Shown here one piece after another: positions 55,043-63,828 of a stretch of DNA of 64,000 bases. The notes under the pieces are model-generated. The model was given only the letters and a program-made list of their open reading frames with translations, was not told where the DNA came from and did no database searches. The position numbers were made by a program, and so were the translations under genes. Numbering within the stretch: position 1 is the stretch's first letter; every line of letters starts with the position of its first letter. Source of the DNA: an uncultured Chromatiaceae bacterium (lineage in GTDB: Bacteria > Pseudomonadota > Gammaproteobacteria > Chromatiales > Chromatiaceae); the NCBI GenBank assembly GCA_937923175.1, contig CALALB010000017.1:1-64000 (forward strand), written 5' to 3'.

Positions 55043-55795
55043 ATGTTGTCTATCAAGGGCCTGCGGGCGAATGTCGGCGAACGGGAGATCCTTCAGGGTC
55101 TGGATCTGGAGGTCGGTGCGGGGGAGGTCCATGCAATCATGGGTCCCAATGGCTCGGGCAAGAGCACCCTGGCCCATGTGCTGGCCGGGCGCGAGGGTTA
55201 TACGGTCACGGCAGGTTCAATCAGATTCCTCGGCGAGGATCTCTTAGCGCTTGCCCCTGAGGAACGCGCCCAACGGGGTTTGTTTCTCGCCTTTCAGTAT
55301 CCAGTCGAGCTGCCGGGGGTCAACAACACCTATTTCCTCAGAACCGCCCTCAACAGTATCCGCAGGGCACGCGGTGAGCCTGAGCTCGATGCGGTCTCCT
55401 TTCTGCGCCTGATGCGTGAGAAATTAAAGATCCTGCATCTGGACGATTCACTCCTGAAACGCCCAGTCAATGTCGGCTTTTCGGGCGGCGAAAAGAAACG
55501 CAACGAGATCTTCCAGATGACCATACTTGAACCCAGTCTTGCCATCCTGGATGAGACCGATTCTGGACTCGATATCGACGCCCTGCGACTCGTGGCCGAT
55601 GGGATCAATGCCTTGCGCTCAGCCCAGAGGTCCATGATCCTGGTGACCCATTATCAGCGCCTACTCGATTATATCCAGCCCGATTATGTCCATGTTTTGG
55701 CAGGCGGGCGGATCATCCGCTCGGGCGGCAAAGAGCTTGCCCTGGAGCTCGAGCAAAGGGGCTATGGGTGGATCGAGGCGGAGCTTGCAGCATGA
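55043..55795 (+). CDS. sufC: Fe-S assembly ATPase SufC
   Basis: SufC is the ABC-type ATPase of SufBC2D. I start at ATG 55043 (MLSIKGLRANVGEREIL). The 250-residue protein has Walker A GPNGSGKSTLAHVLAG, the signature FSGGEKKRNEIFQM and Walker B LAILDETDSGLDIDAL. It follows sufB by 20 bases, and its stop overlaps the sufD ATG. Confidence 0.96.
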   Translation: MLSIKGLRANVGEREILQGLDLEVGAGEVHAIMGPNGSGKSTLAHVLAGREGYTVTAGSIRFLGEDLLALAPEERAQRGLFLAFQYPVELPGVNNTYFLRTALNSIRRARGEPELDAVSFLRLMREKLKILHLDDSLLKRPVNVGFSGGEKKRNEIFQMTILEPSLAILDETDSGLDIDALRLVADGINALRSAQRSMILVTHYQRLLDYIQPDYVHVLAGGRIIRSGGKELALELEQRGYGWIEAELAA

Positions 55796-57090
55796 ATGCC
55801 CTGCTGGACGCTGGTCTAGCGCCCTGGCTGAGGGCAATCGACCCAGGGCCCATACCTGCCTGGTGGCAGGAGCGCCGGCGCCGCGCCCTTGAGTCATTGC
55901 AAACGCGGCCCCTGCCCCATTCCAAGGAGGAATCCTGGCGCTACACTAGTTTGAACGCCCTGCTCGACCAGGGATTCACGGCGCCCGTTCAACCCTTCAC
56001 CCCGCCGCCCGCTGAACTCGATGCCCTGTTGATCCCGGGCCTAGACACCCACCGCCTGGTTCTGGTCAATGGATGCTTCGCGCCTGAGCTCTCTTCATCG
56101 ACACCCCTGCCGGAGGCGGTCAGGATCGGGGGATTGAGCAACTGGTTGGCCGATGATCCTGATCTGCTCGAGGACTGGTTGGGCACGGCGATTGATGGCA
56201 AGGCAGCATTCTTTACCCTGCTCAATGAGGCCACGCTTGCGGACGGCCTGGCGATCTGGGTGGGGCGCGGCCTGGTCATCGAGCAGCCACTCGAGGTGAT
56301 CCATATCTGCTCGGGGCAGGCTGAACCCCCGGTCGCTCAACCACGCCTCCTCGTCCATCTCGAGGCAGGGGCCCAGACCACCTTGATCGAGCGTTATGTG
56401 GGGCTGGGCAAAACCCCGACCTGTACCAATGCGGTCATCGAGGTCTCGCTGGCACGCGATGCGGTCTTGCGGCATGAACGTATCCAGACCGAATCCAACC
56501 AGGCCTTTCATCTCAGCGGTCTCTATCTCGTCCAAGACCCTGGCAGCAGATATCAGGGGATTCAGATCGGCCTGGGGGGGCGTTGGGCGCGCACCGAACT
56601 CAACGTCCGCCTGCAAGGGCCCCATGCCGAGTGCCTGCTCTCCGGGCTTTATGTGGCGGGCGATGGGCAATTGCTCGATTATCATCTGGACATCGAACAC
56701 CGGGCCCCTGCCTGCCGCAGCCTCGAACATTTCAAGGGCATCCTCTCTGGTCGAGGGCGGGCGGTCTTCGATGGACGGGTCCTGGTCGCGCGCGCCGCTC
56801 AAAAGAGCGATGCCACCATGACCAACCGTAACCTCATGCTCTCCGAAGAGGCCGAGGTCGATGCCAAACCTCAGCTCGAGATCAATGCCGATGACGTACA
56901 ATGCAGCCATGGGACCACGGTCGGCCAGATCGAGCCAGAGCTGTTGTTTTATCTGCGCGCGCGCGGGATCGAGGCCCGATTAGCGCGGCGGATACTCTGT
57001 CTGGGTTTTGCCAGCGAGATCATCGACCAGATCGCCGATGAATCGCTGCGCGGCCATCTCAACTCGGTCATTGGCCAACGCTTGGGCTGA
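55792..57090 (+). CDS. sufD: Fe-S assembly protein SufD
   Basis: SufD is the third subunit of SufBC2D. The start is ATG 55792, overlapping the sufC stop (ATGA). The 432-residue protein has EESWRYTSLNALL near the N-terminus, a beta-helix core, and SDATMTNRNLMLSEEAEVDAKPQLEI and ADDVQCSHGTTVGQIEPELLFYLRARGI, which are family hallmarks. No sufS follows; a SufT-like gene comes 36 bases later. Confidence 0.95.
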   Translation: MNALLDAGLAPWLRAIDPGPIPAWWQERRRRALESLQTRPLPHSKEESWRYTSLNALLDQGFTAPVQPFTPPPAELDALLIPGLDTHRLVLVNGCFAPELSSSTPLPEAVRIGGLSNWLADDPDLLEDWLGTAIDGKAAFFTLLNEATLADGLAIWVGRGLVIEQPLEVIHICSGQAEPPVAQPRLLVHLEAGAQTTLIERYVGLGKTPTCTNAVIEVSLARDAVLRHERIQTESNQAFHLSGLYLVQDPGSRYQGIQIGLGGRWARTELNVRLQGPHAECLLSGLYVAGDGQLLDYHLDIEHRAPACRSLEHFKGILSGRGRAVFDGRVLVARAAQKSDATMTNRNLMLSEEAEVDAKPQLEINADDVQCSHGTTVGQIEPELLFYLRARGIEARLARRILCLGFASEIIDQIADESLRGHLNSVIGQRLG

Positions 57091-57126
57091 GGTGGATCGA
57101 GCTGTCTGGCTTCACCTCGGGTTTTG

Positions 57127-57561
57127 ATGAGGCGAAAAACGATCATGAACAGATTGGCGCGTCTGATGGGGTTTGGTCGTGACAGCGATGATGCTCGGCA
57201 ACCTGATCCTTCCCCCTCTGACCCAGCTCCGAAAACCAGGGTCAAGCGCCTGGATCCAGAAGCACTGCGCGAGCCGATCATCGCTGCCCTGCGTACCGTC
57301 TATGACCCTGAGATTCCGGTCAATCTCTATGACCTGGGCCTGATCTATCGCATCGACATTGCCCCTACCGGCGATGTGGCGATCGACATGACCCTGACCG
57401 CACCTGGCTGTCCGGTTGCTGGCATGATGCCGATGCTGGTCAAGCGCGCGGTCGAACAGGTCGAGGATGTGGGTCAGGTCGATGTCCGTCTCGTCTGGGA
57501 TCCGCCTTGGAGCCCCGAGCGCATGAGCGACGAGGCGCGCTTGCAGCTAGGCCTGATGTAA
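57127..57561 (+). CDS. SufT-like DUF59/MIP18-family protein
   Basis: A 144-residue protein whose last 105 residues are a DUF59 domain (IIAALRTVYDPEIPVNLYDLGLIY, then MTLTAPGCPVAGMMPMLV with the conserved Cys, and VRLVWDPPWSPERMSDEAR). Such proteins help mature Fe-S proteins and are often coded at the end of suf operons, named SufT. The N-terminus is an added basic, flexible tail. Start choices are ATG 57127 or 57145. It ends the suf operon. Confidence 0.88.
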   Translation: MRRKTIMNRLARLMGFGRDSDDARQPDPSPSDPAPKTRVKRLDPEALREPIIAALRTVYDPEIPVNLYDLGLIYRIDIAPTGDVAIDMTLTAPGCPVAGMMPMLVKRAVEQVEDVGQVDVRLVWDPPWSPERMSDEARLQLGLM

Positions 57562-57607
57562 GCCGCGTCGCTCAGAGAGGGTACTTGGACCCTTTGGCAT
57601 ATGCCGC

Positions 57608-57640
57608 CCCGTCATTCCGGCGCAGACCGGAATCCAGCGC
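57608..57640. repeat. dispersed inverted repeat copy
   Basis: CCCGTCATTCCGGCGCAGAC.. and its complementary half, between the suf operon and a convergent gene. This is one of the best-preserved copies of the family. Confidence 0.75.
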
Positions 57641-57766
57641 CTGGCACGGCCTGGATGGATCCCTGTGCCCTGGCCCGAAAATATGTGCCTTTCGCCCCTG
57701 GGCAGGGGATGGTCGATGTTCCCAGCCGGTAGGCAGGGTTTCATGCCTGGGTCCGCCAGGCCCAGC

Positions 57767-58969
57767 CTATAACCAGAAGGCGCAAAGGGGCACCCAGAGC
57801 TCGGCGGCGCTCAACCCCCCGTGCACCCCGATCTGGCTGATTGCATCCTCCAGCGGCAGGGTATGGCGGATGACTCGGTTGTTGCGCGGCAGCAGGCAAT
57901 AATCGCCGACCCGCTCGCGGATACGCGGGTGCGCCGGTCCAGGTCCCAGATAGCCCTCGGCGATCAGGCGCTCGCTAGGGATGACCTCGATCCACTCCCC
58001 AAGTGCGCCGTAGCAATAGTCCTCAAATCGCCGTTTCGCCCCGGCGCGCACATAGGCCCAGGCGGCGCGCGGCTCGCCGCACAGCGGCAGCACCAGGCAC
58101 TCGGCAAGCTCGGGATGCTGGGCTATATCGATAACCGCCTCAGGGTTGGTATCGATCTGACCATGATCGGCGGTGACCAAAAGCACTGTATCCGTCCCTG
58201 CGGCTTGGGCGATGAATTCGGCAAGCGCCTGTTCGATCTCGGCCAGATGGGCCAGTGCCGCCGCTCCCTCGATCCCTTGCTCATGGCCGATGGCATCCAG
58301 TCTCGGCCAGTAGAGATACAGATATCGCCGCTCCCGAGACACCCGCCATTGCCCCCAGCGCCGGCGCGGGCGGATGAGGGCAAGTACCTGCGCGAATATC
58401 CCCTCCAATGAGTCAAAACCATAGACCTTGCCGCGCCCGAGCATGGCGCGGTTGAAATCCGAGTCGGCGATAAACCTTGGGGCAAGGGCAATCCCGCGGG
58501 TCTGGATGCGATCGAAGATCGAGGGTAGACCCAGTAGACGCTGCGGGTCGATCCCCGCCTGGCGGTATGGCACCCCCCCATAGCGCGGTCGCCCTGGCAG
58601 GACGGCCAGTACCGAGCCCAGTTCGCCAAAATAGGTAAACCAGCCGGTCAGGCCGTGTCGCAGGGGGGCATAGCCGGTGAGCACTGTGGTGATCGCCGTG
58701 GCAGTGGTCGACGGGAAAACTGAGCTGAGCGCACCGAGCCGCGCTTGGTTCAATACCCCAGCGGGCGCCTGGCAGGTCAGCCAGTTATCGCCCAGGCCAT
58801 CGATGATCAAGAGGATCAGATTGGTTGCCCGCTGCAGCGCCTCGAGATCCAGCCCTAACACTGACGGATACTCACTCACCCCACCCCGGGCCTGGATGAG
58901 GGTACTGATGAGGTTGAAAAGGCCCTGGCCTGAATAATCGGGTTGTACCAGAGAACCAAAGCGCGACAT
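57767..58969 (-). CDS. alkaline-phosphatase-superfamily phosphodiesterase/pyrophosphatase
   Basis: A 400-residue member of the alkaline phosphatase superfamily, type I phosphodiesterase branch. The metal-binding start is LILLIIDGLGDN, the nucleophile Thr lies in SVFPSTTATAITTVLTG, and LYWPRLDAIGHEQG and LLVTADHGQI carry the second metal site. No signal peptide is evident, so it may act in the cytosol. Substrates of relatives include nucleotide pyrophosphates and phosphonates, and none can be assigned here. Confidence 0.85.
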   Translation of the reverse strand: MSRFGSLVQPDYSGQGLFNLISTLIQARGGVSEYPSVLGLDLEALQRATNLILLIIDGLGDNWLTCQAPAGVLNQARLGALSSVFPSTTATAITTVLTGYAPLRHGLTGWFTYFGELGSVLAVLPGRPRYGGVPYRQAGIDPQRLLGLPSIFDRIQTRGIALAPRFIADSDFNRAMLGRGKVYGFDSLEGIFAQVLALIRPRRRWGQWRVSRERRYLYLYWPRLDAIGHEQGIEGAAALAHLAEIEQALAEFIAQAAGTDTVLLVTADHGQIDTNPEAVIDIAQHPELAECLVLPLCGEPRAAWAYVRAGAKRRFEDYCYGALGEWIEVIPSERLIAEGYLGPGPAHPRIRERVGDYCLLPRNNRVIRHTLPLEDAISQIGVHGGLSAAELWVPLCAFWL

Positions 58970-59110
58970 GGGATAAGGCCTATCGGATCTTTAGCGGCTT
59001 GCAACCCCTGGCCTGCTCGGGCAGAGGGGGGGATATTGCAGATCGATTGATCTGCCCCATCTAGGGTGAGGGCAGGCGTCTGCGCCCCCAATTCACAGAG
59101 AGCTCGGATT

Positions 59111-61201
59111 ATGCCGATGATGCCGACTGTACCCAGCACCTGTTACGAATGCGATGCCAATTGTCCGATCCAGGTCGAGCTCGATGCTCAGGGCGAACCC
59201 GTGGCCGTCCAGGGACCACCGGAATGCCCGCGCTGGGTCGTGCAACTGGATCGACGCAATCACCCCGAGCGCTTGCTCTATCCGCTGAAACGCGTCGGGC
59301 CACGCGGCAGCGGGCAGTTCGAACGGATCTCCTGGGATGAGGCGCTGCAGACCATCGCTGAGCGCCTGACAGCGATCCGCGCGCGCTACGGTGCCCCTGC
59401 AGTGGCCTTTTTCGCCGGCTATACCAAGGAGGCACGGCCCCAGTTACAGCGTCTGGCCCATGCCTTTGGGTCACCGAATTATCTCACCGAAAGCGGTTGT
59501 TGTTTCTCGGCGACCCTGGTCGCCGAGAAGGTCACCTTTGGCTATCGGATCAAGACGACCTCAACCGTGCCCTCGCCCAAGACGCGCTGCCATCTCTTCT
59601 GGTCAACCAATCCACGCGGTTCCATCCCACCCTTTGAAGGTCACGGCCTGGCAAACCCAAGGCCAGAGCGCCGGCTGATCGTCGTCGATCCGCGCCGCAC
59701 CCCCCTGGCCGAGCGCGCCGATGTCTTTCTGCAGATCCGGCCGGGGACCGACGGGGCGCTGGCGCTCGGGTTTCATCATCTGATCTTTGCCCACGGCTGG
59801 CAGGACCAGGAGTTTCTCGACCAATGGTGCAGCGGGGTCGAACCGTTTAAGGCCTATGTTGCCGAGTTTACGCCGGAACGGGTGGCCGCGATCTGCGGGA
59901 TCAAGCCTAATGACCTGCGCGCGGCGGCCGAGCTCTTTGCCACCACCCTGCCGGCACAGATCAGCCTTTCGCCGACTGCGACCGTCCAGCATAGCAATGG
60001 ATTCCAAAACCATCGGGCGGTGATCCTGCTGTCGGCAGTGACCGGTAATCTGGACCGCGAAGGCGGCAATCGGTTCTTTAACGACAAGGTCCTGCCCAAA
60101 TCCATCGATCTATTCGAGCATTGCCGCCAAAACCTGCCGCCGCGCATCGGCGAGGAGATCTATCCAGTCTGGACCAAATATTGGCCAGCAGGCCAAAGCA
60201 TGCTGCTGCCTGATTGTATCCTCGAGGGTCGCCCGCAACAGGTACGGGCGCTGCTTGCGATGGGGATCAATACCGGCATGTGGCCGAACTCCAAGCGCAT
60301 GGAGCAGGCGCTGGGGGCGCTCGAGTTTTTTGCGGCAAGCGATTTCTTTCATAATCCGGCGACCCTTCAAGCAGACATCGTCCTGCCGGCAGCCACCAAC
60401 CTCGAGCGCCCTGCCCTGATCGCCTATCCAGGTTGCGCCTATCAGGGCGAGCTGCGCTATCGGCGGGCAGTGGTCAAACCCCGGGGCGAGGCGCGTCCAG
60501 ATGCCGAGATCTTTCTGGAGCTCGGCAAGCGATTGGGCATGGCCGATCTCTTTTGGAACGGCGATCTGGAGGCAAGCTGGGCCGAGGCCGCCCTGGGATT
60601 GCCAGAGGATATCCGCAGAGAGGTCTATGAAAACCCTGAGGGGGTCAAGGTCTATGCCCAGGCGATCGAAGACTTGGTCGAACATGGATTTCTGGATGCC
60701 GATCGGCTGTATCGGCTGCGGGGCTTTCCAACGCCCAGCGGTAAGGTCGAGTTCGATTCATCCGAGCTGCGCGCGTTTGGCCATGATGGACTCCCCCTCT
60801 ACCGCGAGCCGGCTGAAAGCCCGCTGTCCACCCCTGAGCTTGCCCGCGATTATCCATTGGTCTTAACGAGCGGGGCGCGCACCAAATATTTCACCCACTC
60901 CCAGCATCAGCGCTTTGCCCGGCTGCGCGCCTTCATCCCCCAGCCAGTGGTCGAGATCCATCCACTAGATGCCGCAGCGCGTGGGATTAGCGACGGCGAT
61001 TGGGTGTTGGTGCGTTCGCCACGCGGTCGGGTGCGTTTCCAGGCGCGGGTAACGGATGCGATCAAACCAGGGGTGGTCCATTGCCCCCATGGCTGGAACG
61101 AGGCCAATGTCAATGAGCTTACCGATGATCGGTATCTGGATCCGATCAGCGGTTTTCCTCCCTTTAAATCTAGCCTTTGTCAGGTCGAGCGGGCCGGGTG
61201 A
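59111..61201 (+). CDS. molybdopterin oxidoreductase, cytosolic, unknown substrate
   Basis: A 696-residue Mo-bisMGD enzyme. Start at ATG 59111. The N-terminal 4Fe-4S motif is CYECDANC with a fourth Cys 21 residues later. The likely Mo ligand is a Cys in TESGCCFSATL. The Mo-bisMGD domains follow (LFWSTNPRGS, VVDPRRTPLAERAD) and the C-terminal MGD-binding fold (PLVLTSGARTKYFTHSQHQ, PHGWNEANVNELTDD). There is no Tat signal and no Fe-S or membrane subunit next to it, so the electron partner is unknown. The next gene, three bases later, is an ATP-grasp-like protein. Confidence 0.85.
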   Translation: MPMMPTVPSTCYECDANCPIQVELDAQGEPVAVQGPPECPRWVVQLDRRNHPERLLYPLKRVGPRGSGQFERISWDEALQTIAERLTAIRARYGAPAVAFFAGYTKEARPQLQRLAHAFGSPNYLTESGCCFSATLVAEKVTFGYRIKTTSTVPSPKTRCHLFWSTNPRGSIPPFEGHGLANPRPERRLIVVDPRRTPLAERADVFLQIRPGTDGALALGFHHLIFAHGWQDQEFLDQWCSGVEPFKAYVAEFTPERVAAICGIKPNDLRAAAELFATTLPAQISLSPTATVQHSNGFQNHRAVILLSAVTGNLDREGGNRFFNDKVLPKSIDLFEHCRQNLPPRIGEEIYPVWTKYWPAGQSMLLPDCILEGRPQQVRALLAMGINTGMWPNSKRMEQALGALEFFAASDFFHNPATLQADIVLPAATNLERPALIAYPGCAYQGELRYRRAVVKPRGEARPDAEIFLELGKRLGMADLFWNGDLEASWAEAALGLPEDIRREVYENPEGVKVYAQAIEDLVEHGFLDADRLYRLRGFPTPSGKVEFDSSELRAFGHDGLPLYREPAESPLSTPELARDYPLVLTSGARTKYFTHSQHQRFARLRAFIPQPVVEIHPLDAAARGISDGDWVLVRSPRGRVRFQARVTDAIKPGVVHCPHGWNEANVNELTDDRYLDPISGFPPFKSSLCQVERAG

Positions 61202-61203
61202 TC

Positions 61204-62043
61204 ATGTTCCTCGGTATCCCCCCTGAGCGCAGCCATCTCTTTCATCCCCAACCGCGCGCAGCGGTCGCTGTCACTGATCCAGCCGCTTGGCGGCTCTATC
61301 CGGATCATCGCCGGGTCTATGATCGGTTGCAACTCGCCTTGGACACTGGCCTGCTGGCTGCCCCCTGTGGTGTCGATCCCGGCGATTGTGGGGTGACGCC
61401 GGATGCACCAGTCTTTGTCAAACCGATCATCAATCTCTATGGGGCCGCCCGGCGGGCGGGTCTTTATCGCGCCGCCGAGGTTCCGCCTGAGCCGGGGCTA
61501 TTTTGGTGCGAATATCTCCAGGGGGAGCACACCAGCACCGATTGCCTGGTCAGGGAGGGCGAGGTCTTATGGATGGGGCATAGCCTGGCCGCCGAGCGCA
61601 AGGATAAGGCTCGCCCGCTCTATTGGGAGGTGGGGGTCGAGCGTCCCGGACTCGAGCCGATCGTATGCGCCTGGGTCGAGCGCTATCTCGCCGATTATAC
61701 GGGTCTATGCAACCTCGAGCTCATCGGCGGGCGACCGATCGAGGCGCATCTGCGCGGCTCGACCGGTTTTTTCGACCTCTATGGACCGCAGTTCATCCCT
61801 GCCTGGGTGACCCTGGTAGATGGGGGGGCTTTGAGCCCACCCCCGCCGCCCCCCGGCGGGCTGGTGATCTCGGTCTTTGGTAGGGAGGGGCTGACTAGGA
61901 CTGAGCTTGCGGTAATCGCTGGCTCAGGCGCCAGGGTCTATCCAGATCCCACAACCCCTGATCGGGTGGCGGTGATCCTCTGTCCAGACCGGGTGCAGGG
62001 ATGGCGTCTGATCGAGACGCTGATTCAGACCACCTCCACCTAG
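61204..62043 (+). CDS. ATP-grasp-like protein of unknown function
   Basis: A 279-residue protein. ATG 61204 follows the molybdoenzyme stop by two bases, so co-translation is likely. FVKPIINLYGA and EYLQGEHTSTDCLV resemble the ATP-binding strands of ATP-grasp ligases, and CNLELIGGRPIEAHLRGS matches the end with the metal-binding Glu, though the usual EINPR form is changed. A poly-proline turn (SPPPPPPGG) joins a short C-terminal domain. I cannot name a substrate. A ligase modifying the molybdoenzyme's substrate or product is an inference only. Confidence 0.55.
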   Translation: MFLGIPPERSHLFHPQPRAAVAVTDPAAWRLYPDHRRVYDRLQLALDTGLLAAPCGVDPGDCGVTPDAPVFVKPIINLYGAARRAGLYRAAEVPPEPGLFWCEYLQGEHTSTDCLVREGEVLWMGHSLAAERKDKARPLYWEVGVERPGLEPIVCAWVERYLADYTGLCNLELIGGRPIEAHLRGSTGFFDLYGPQFIPAWVTLVDGGALSPPPPPPGGLVISVFGREGLTRTELAVIAGSGARVYPDPTTPDRVAVILCPDRVQGWRLIETLIQTTST

Positions 62044-62127
62044 GGCGCAGATCGGCAGACAGAGGATTGAGGGCGGTCTAGCCTGGCCAGTATACAGATC
62101 ACCTGCCCTGTCTGCGCCCAGGCTGGA

Positions 62128-63141
62128 TCAATAGCGGGGAAGCCCGATGTCCGCAAGGCCCAGAGATTCCATCAATCCCAGGCCGAGCAGGGCCCCAAAG
62201 CGGCGGGCAAACGTCTCGAGCAGATCGCGTTTCTTGGTGTATTCCACGATCTTTTCGGTACCGATCAAATCGCGCGCAACCTGGGAGGCGCTGCCTAGGC
62301 CATCGGCCAAACCCAATTCAACGGCCTTATCGCCGCTCCAGAACAGACCGCTGAATAGCTCATCGCCCCCCTTCAACCGGTCGCCCCGCCCGGACCTGAC
62401 GGCAGCGATAAACTGCTGATGCAGTCGATCGAGCACGCCCTGGACAAAGGCGCGCTGCGTCTCAGTCAGGGGGGAGAATGGATCCAGGATGCCTTTGTTA
62501 ACGCCGGCGGTCAGCAGACGCCGCTCGATACCCAGCTCTTCCATCGCCTTCTGGAAGCCGAAGCTGTCAATCCGCACCCCGATCGAGCCGACGAGACTGG
62601 CCTGGTCGACATAGATGGCATCGGCACCCACAGCAATGTAATAGCCGCCAGAGGCGCACAGATCCATGGCCACGGCATAGACCGGCAGGTCGCGCCCCTG
62701 CTCCTTTTTGTATTTTTCCTTGAGCCGCTTGATCTCTTGGTAGATATAGCCAGCCTGGACCGGGCTACCACCCGGGCTATTGATCCGCAGGATAATGCCT
62801 TTGACATGCCTGTTCTCGAAGGCGGCGCGCAGGGCGGCGATGATCCGGTCGGCGCTGGCATCCGCCTCGGGGACAATGAGCCCCTTGACCTCGATCAGAG
62901 CGGTATGGTCTTCACTGAGCTTGCTCAAATTGGAAAGGTCAGGCAGGTTAGCGACGATCAAGAGTCCGATCAGATACAGCAGCAACCCCAGCTTGAGGAT
63001 CAGCGACCAGCGTTGGCGTCGGCGCTGCTCGGCCAAATATTCGAGCGCCAAACGGTTGATCAGGGCACGCTCCCACTCGGGATGGCTGGGATCCGGCAGG
63101 TGCGTCTCTGGAGTCTTCCAAAATCTCCAATTCAGTTTCAT
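62128..63141 (-). CDS. sppA: signal peptide peptidase SppA (S49 family)
   Basis: A 337-residue membrane serine protease that degrades cleaved signal peptides. One helix (residues about 46-66, LILKLGLLLYLIGLLIVANL) anchors it. The catalytic Ser is in DLCASGGYYIA and the Lys lies in the GVNKGILDPF region, with LRINSPGGSPVQAGYIYQEI before them. It is the short single-domain form. It lies 21 bases after a Gph-like gene, matching the rluC-gph-sppA order of many Gammaproteobacteria. Confidence 0.93.
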   Translation of the reverse strand: MKLNWRFWKTPETHLPDPSHPEWERALINRLALEYLAEQRRRQRWSLILKLGLLLYLIGLLIVANLPDLSNLSKLSEDHTALIEVKGLIVPEADASADRIIAALRAAFENRHVKGIILRINSPGGSPVQAGYIYQEIKRLKEKYKKEQGRDLPVYAVAMDLCASGGYYIAVGADAIYVDQASLVGSIGVRIDSFGFQKAMEELGIERRLLTAGVNKGILDPFSPLTETQRAFVQGVLDRLHQQFIAAVRSGRGDRLKGGDELFSGLFWSGDKAVELGLADGLGSASQVARDLIGTEKIVEYTKKRDLLETFARRFGALLGLGLMESLGLADIGLPRY

Positions 63142-63162
63142 AGGGACCAGCGGGTTGGAGGG

Positions 63163-63828
63163 TCAGCGGTTACAACGGGCATGGGCAGCGAGCCAGGCAC
63201 GCACTGCCCAGAGCGAATCCAGACAAGCCAGAGGTCTCCAGGCCAGCAGGCGATCAGGGGGATGCACCCCGTGACAGACCGCAAGCGCGGCGACCCCGGC
63301 GTTGCGCGCCATCTCAAGATCATATTCGGTATCGCCGACCATCAGGGTCTCACTGGGTTTTACCCCTAGGGTCTCCATTAACTCGATCAACATCTGGGGA
63401 TGGGGCTTGGAGCGGGTCTCATCGGCGGTCCGGGTGGCGGCGAAGATCCCGGCAAGACCGGTCTTAGCCAAAGATTGATTCAGACCAACCCGACTCTTGC
63501 CGGTGGCCACGGCCAATAGATATCCCTGTTCATCGAGCCAGCTCAGGGTCTCACGCGCCCCGGGAAAGAGTTCTGAGGGGATCTGGTCATCGCCTAAGAA
63601 ATGATGGCGATAGCGGTGCGCCAGTTCAGCGCGCAGGGCAGCATCGCCTTGGGGCAACAAACGCGCGAGTGCCTCATCCAGCCCCAGACCAATCACCTCC
63701 CGGGCCAGATCGGGCTGGAGTTCAGGCAGGCCGAGGTCGGAGAATGCAGTCTGCAGACAGGCGATGATTCGGGCCTCCGAATCCATCAGGGTCCCGTCCC
63801 AATCGAAGACGATCAGTGCCAGATTCAT
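63163..63828 (-). CDS. HAD-IA hydrolase, phosphoglycolate-phosphatase-like
   Basis: A 221-residue HAD phosphatase: FDWDGTLMDSE (motif I), AVATGKSRVGLNQSL (motif II), SKPHPQMLIELMETLGV (motif III) and MVGDTEYDLEMARNAG (motif IV). It resembles Gph-type enzymes but the partner position next to rluC and sppA suggests a housekeeping phosphatase with a broad substrate range. Its ATG overlaps the stop of the rluC-like gene. Confidence 0.88.
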   Translation of the reverse strand: MNLALIVFDWDGTLMDSEARIIACLQTAFSDLGLPELQPDLAREVIGLGLDEALARLLPQGDAALRAELAHRYRHHFLGDDQIPSELFPGARETLSWLDEQGYLLAVATGKSRVGLNQSLAKTGLAGIFAATRTADETRSKPHPQMLIELMETLGVKPSETLMVGDTEYDLEMARNAGVAALAVCHGVHPPDRLLAWRPLACLDSLWAVRAWLAAHARCNR

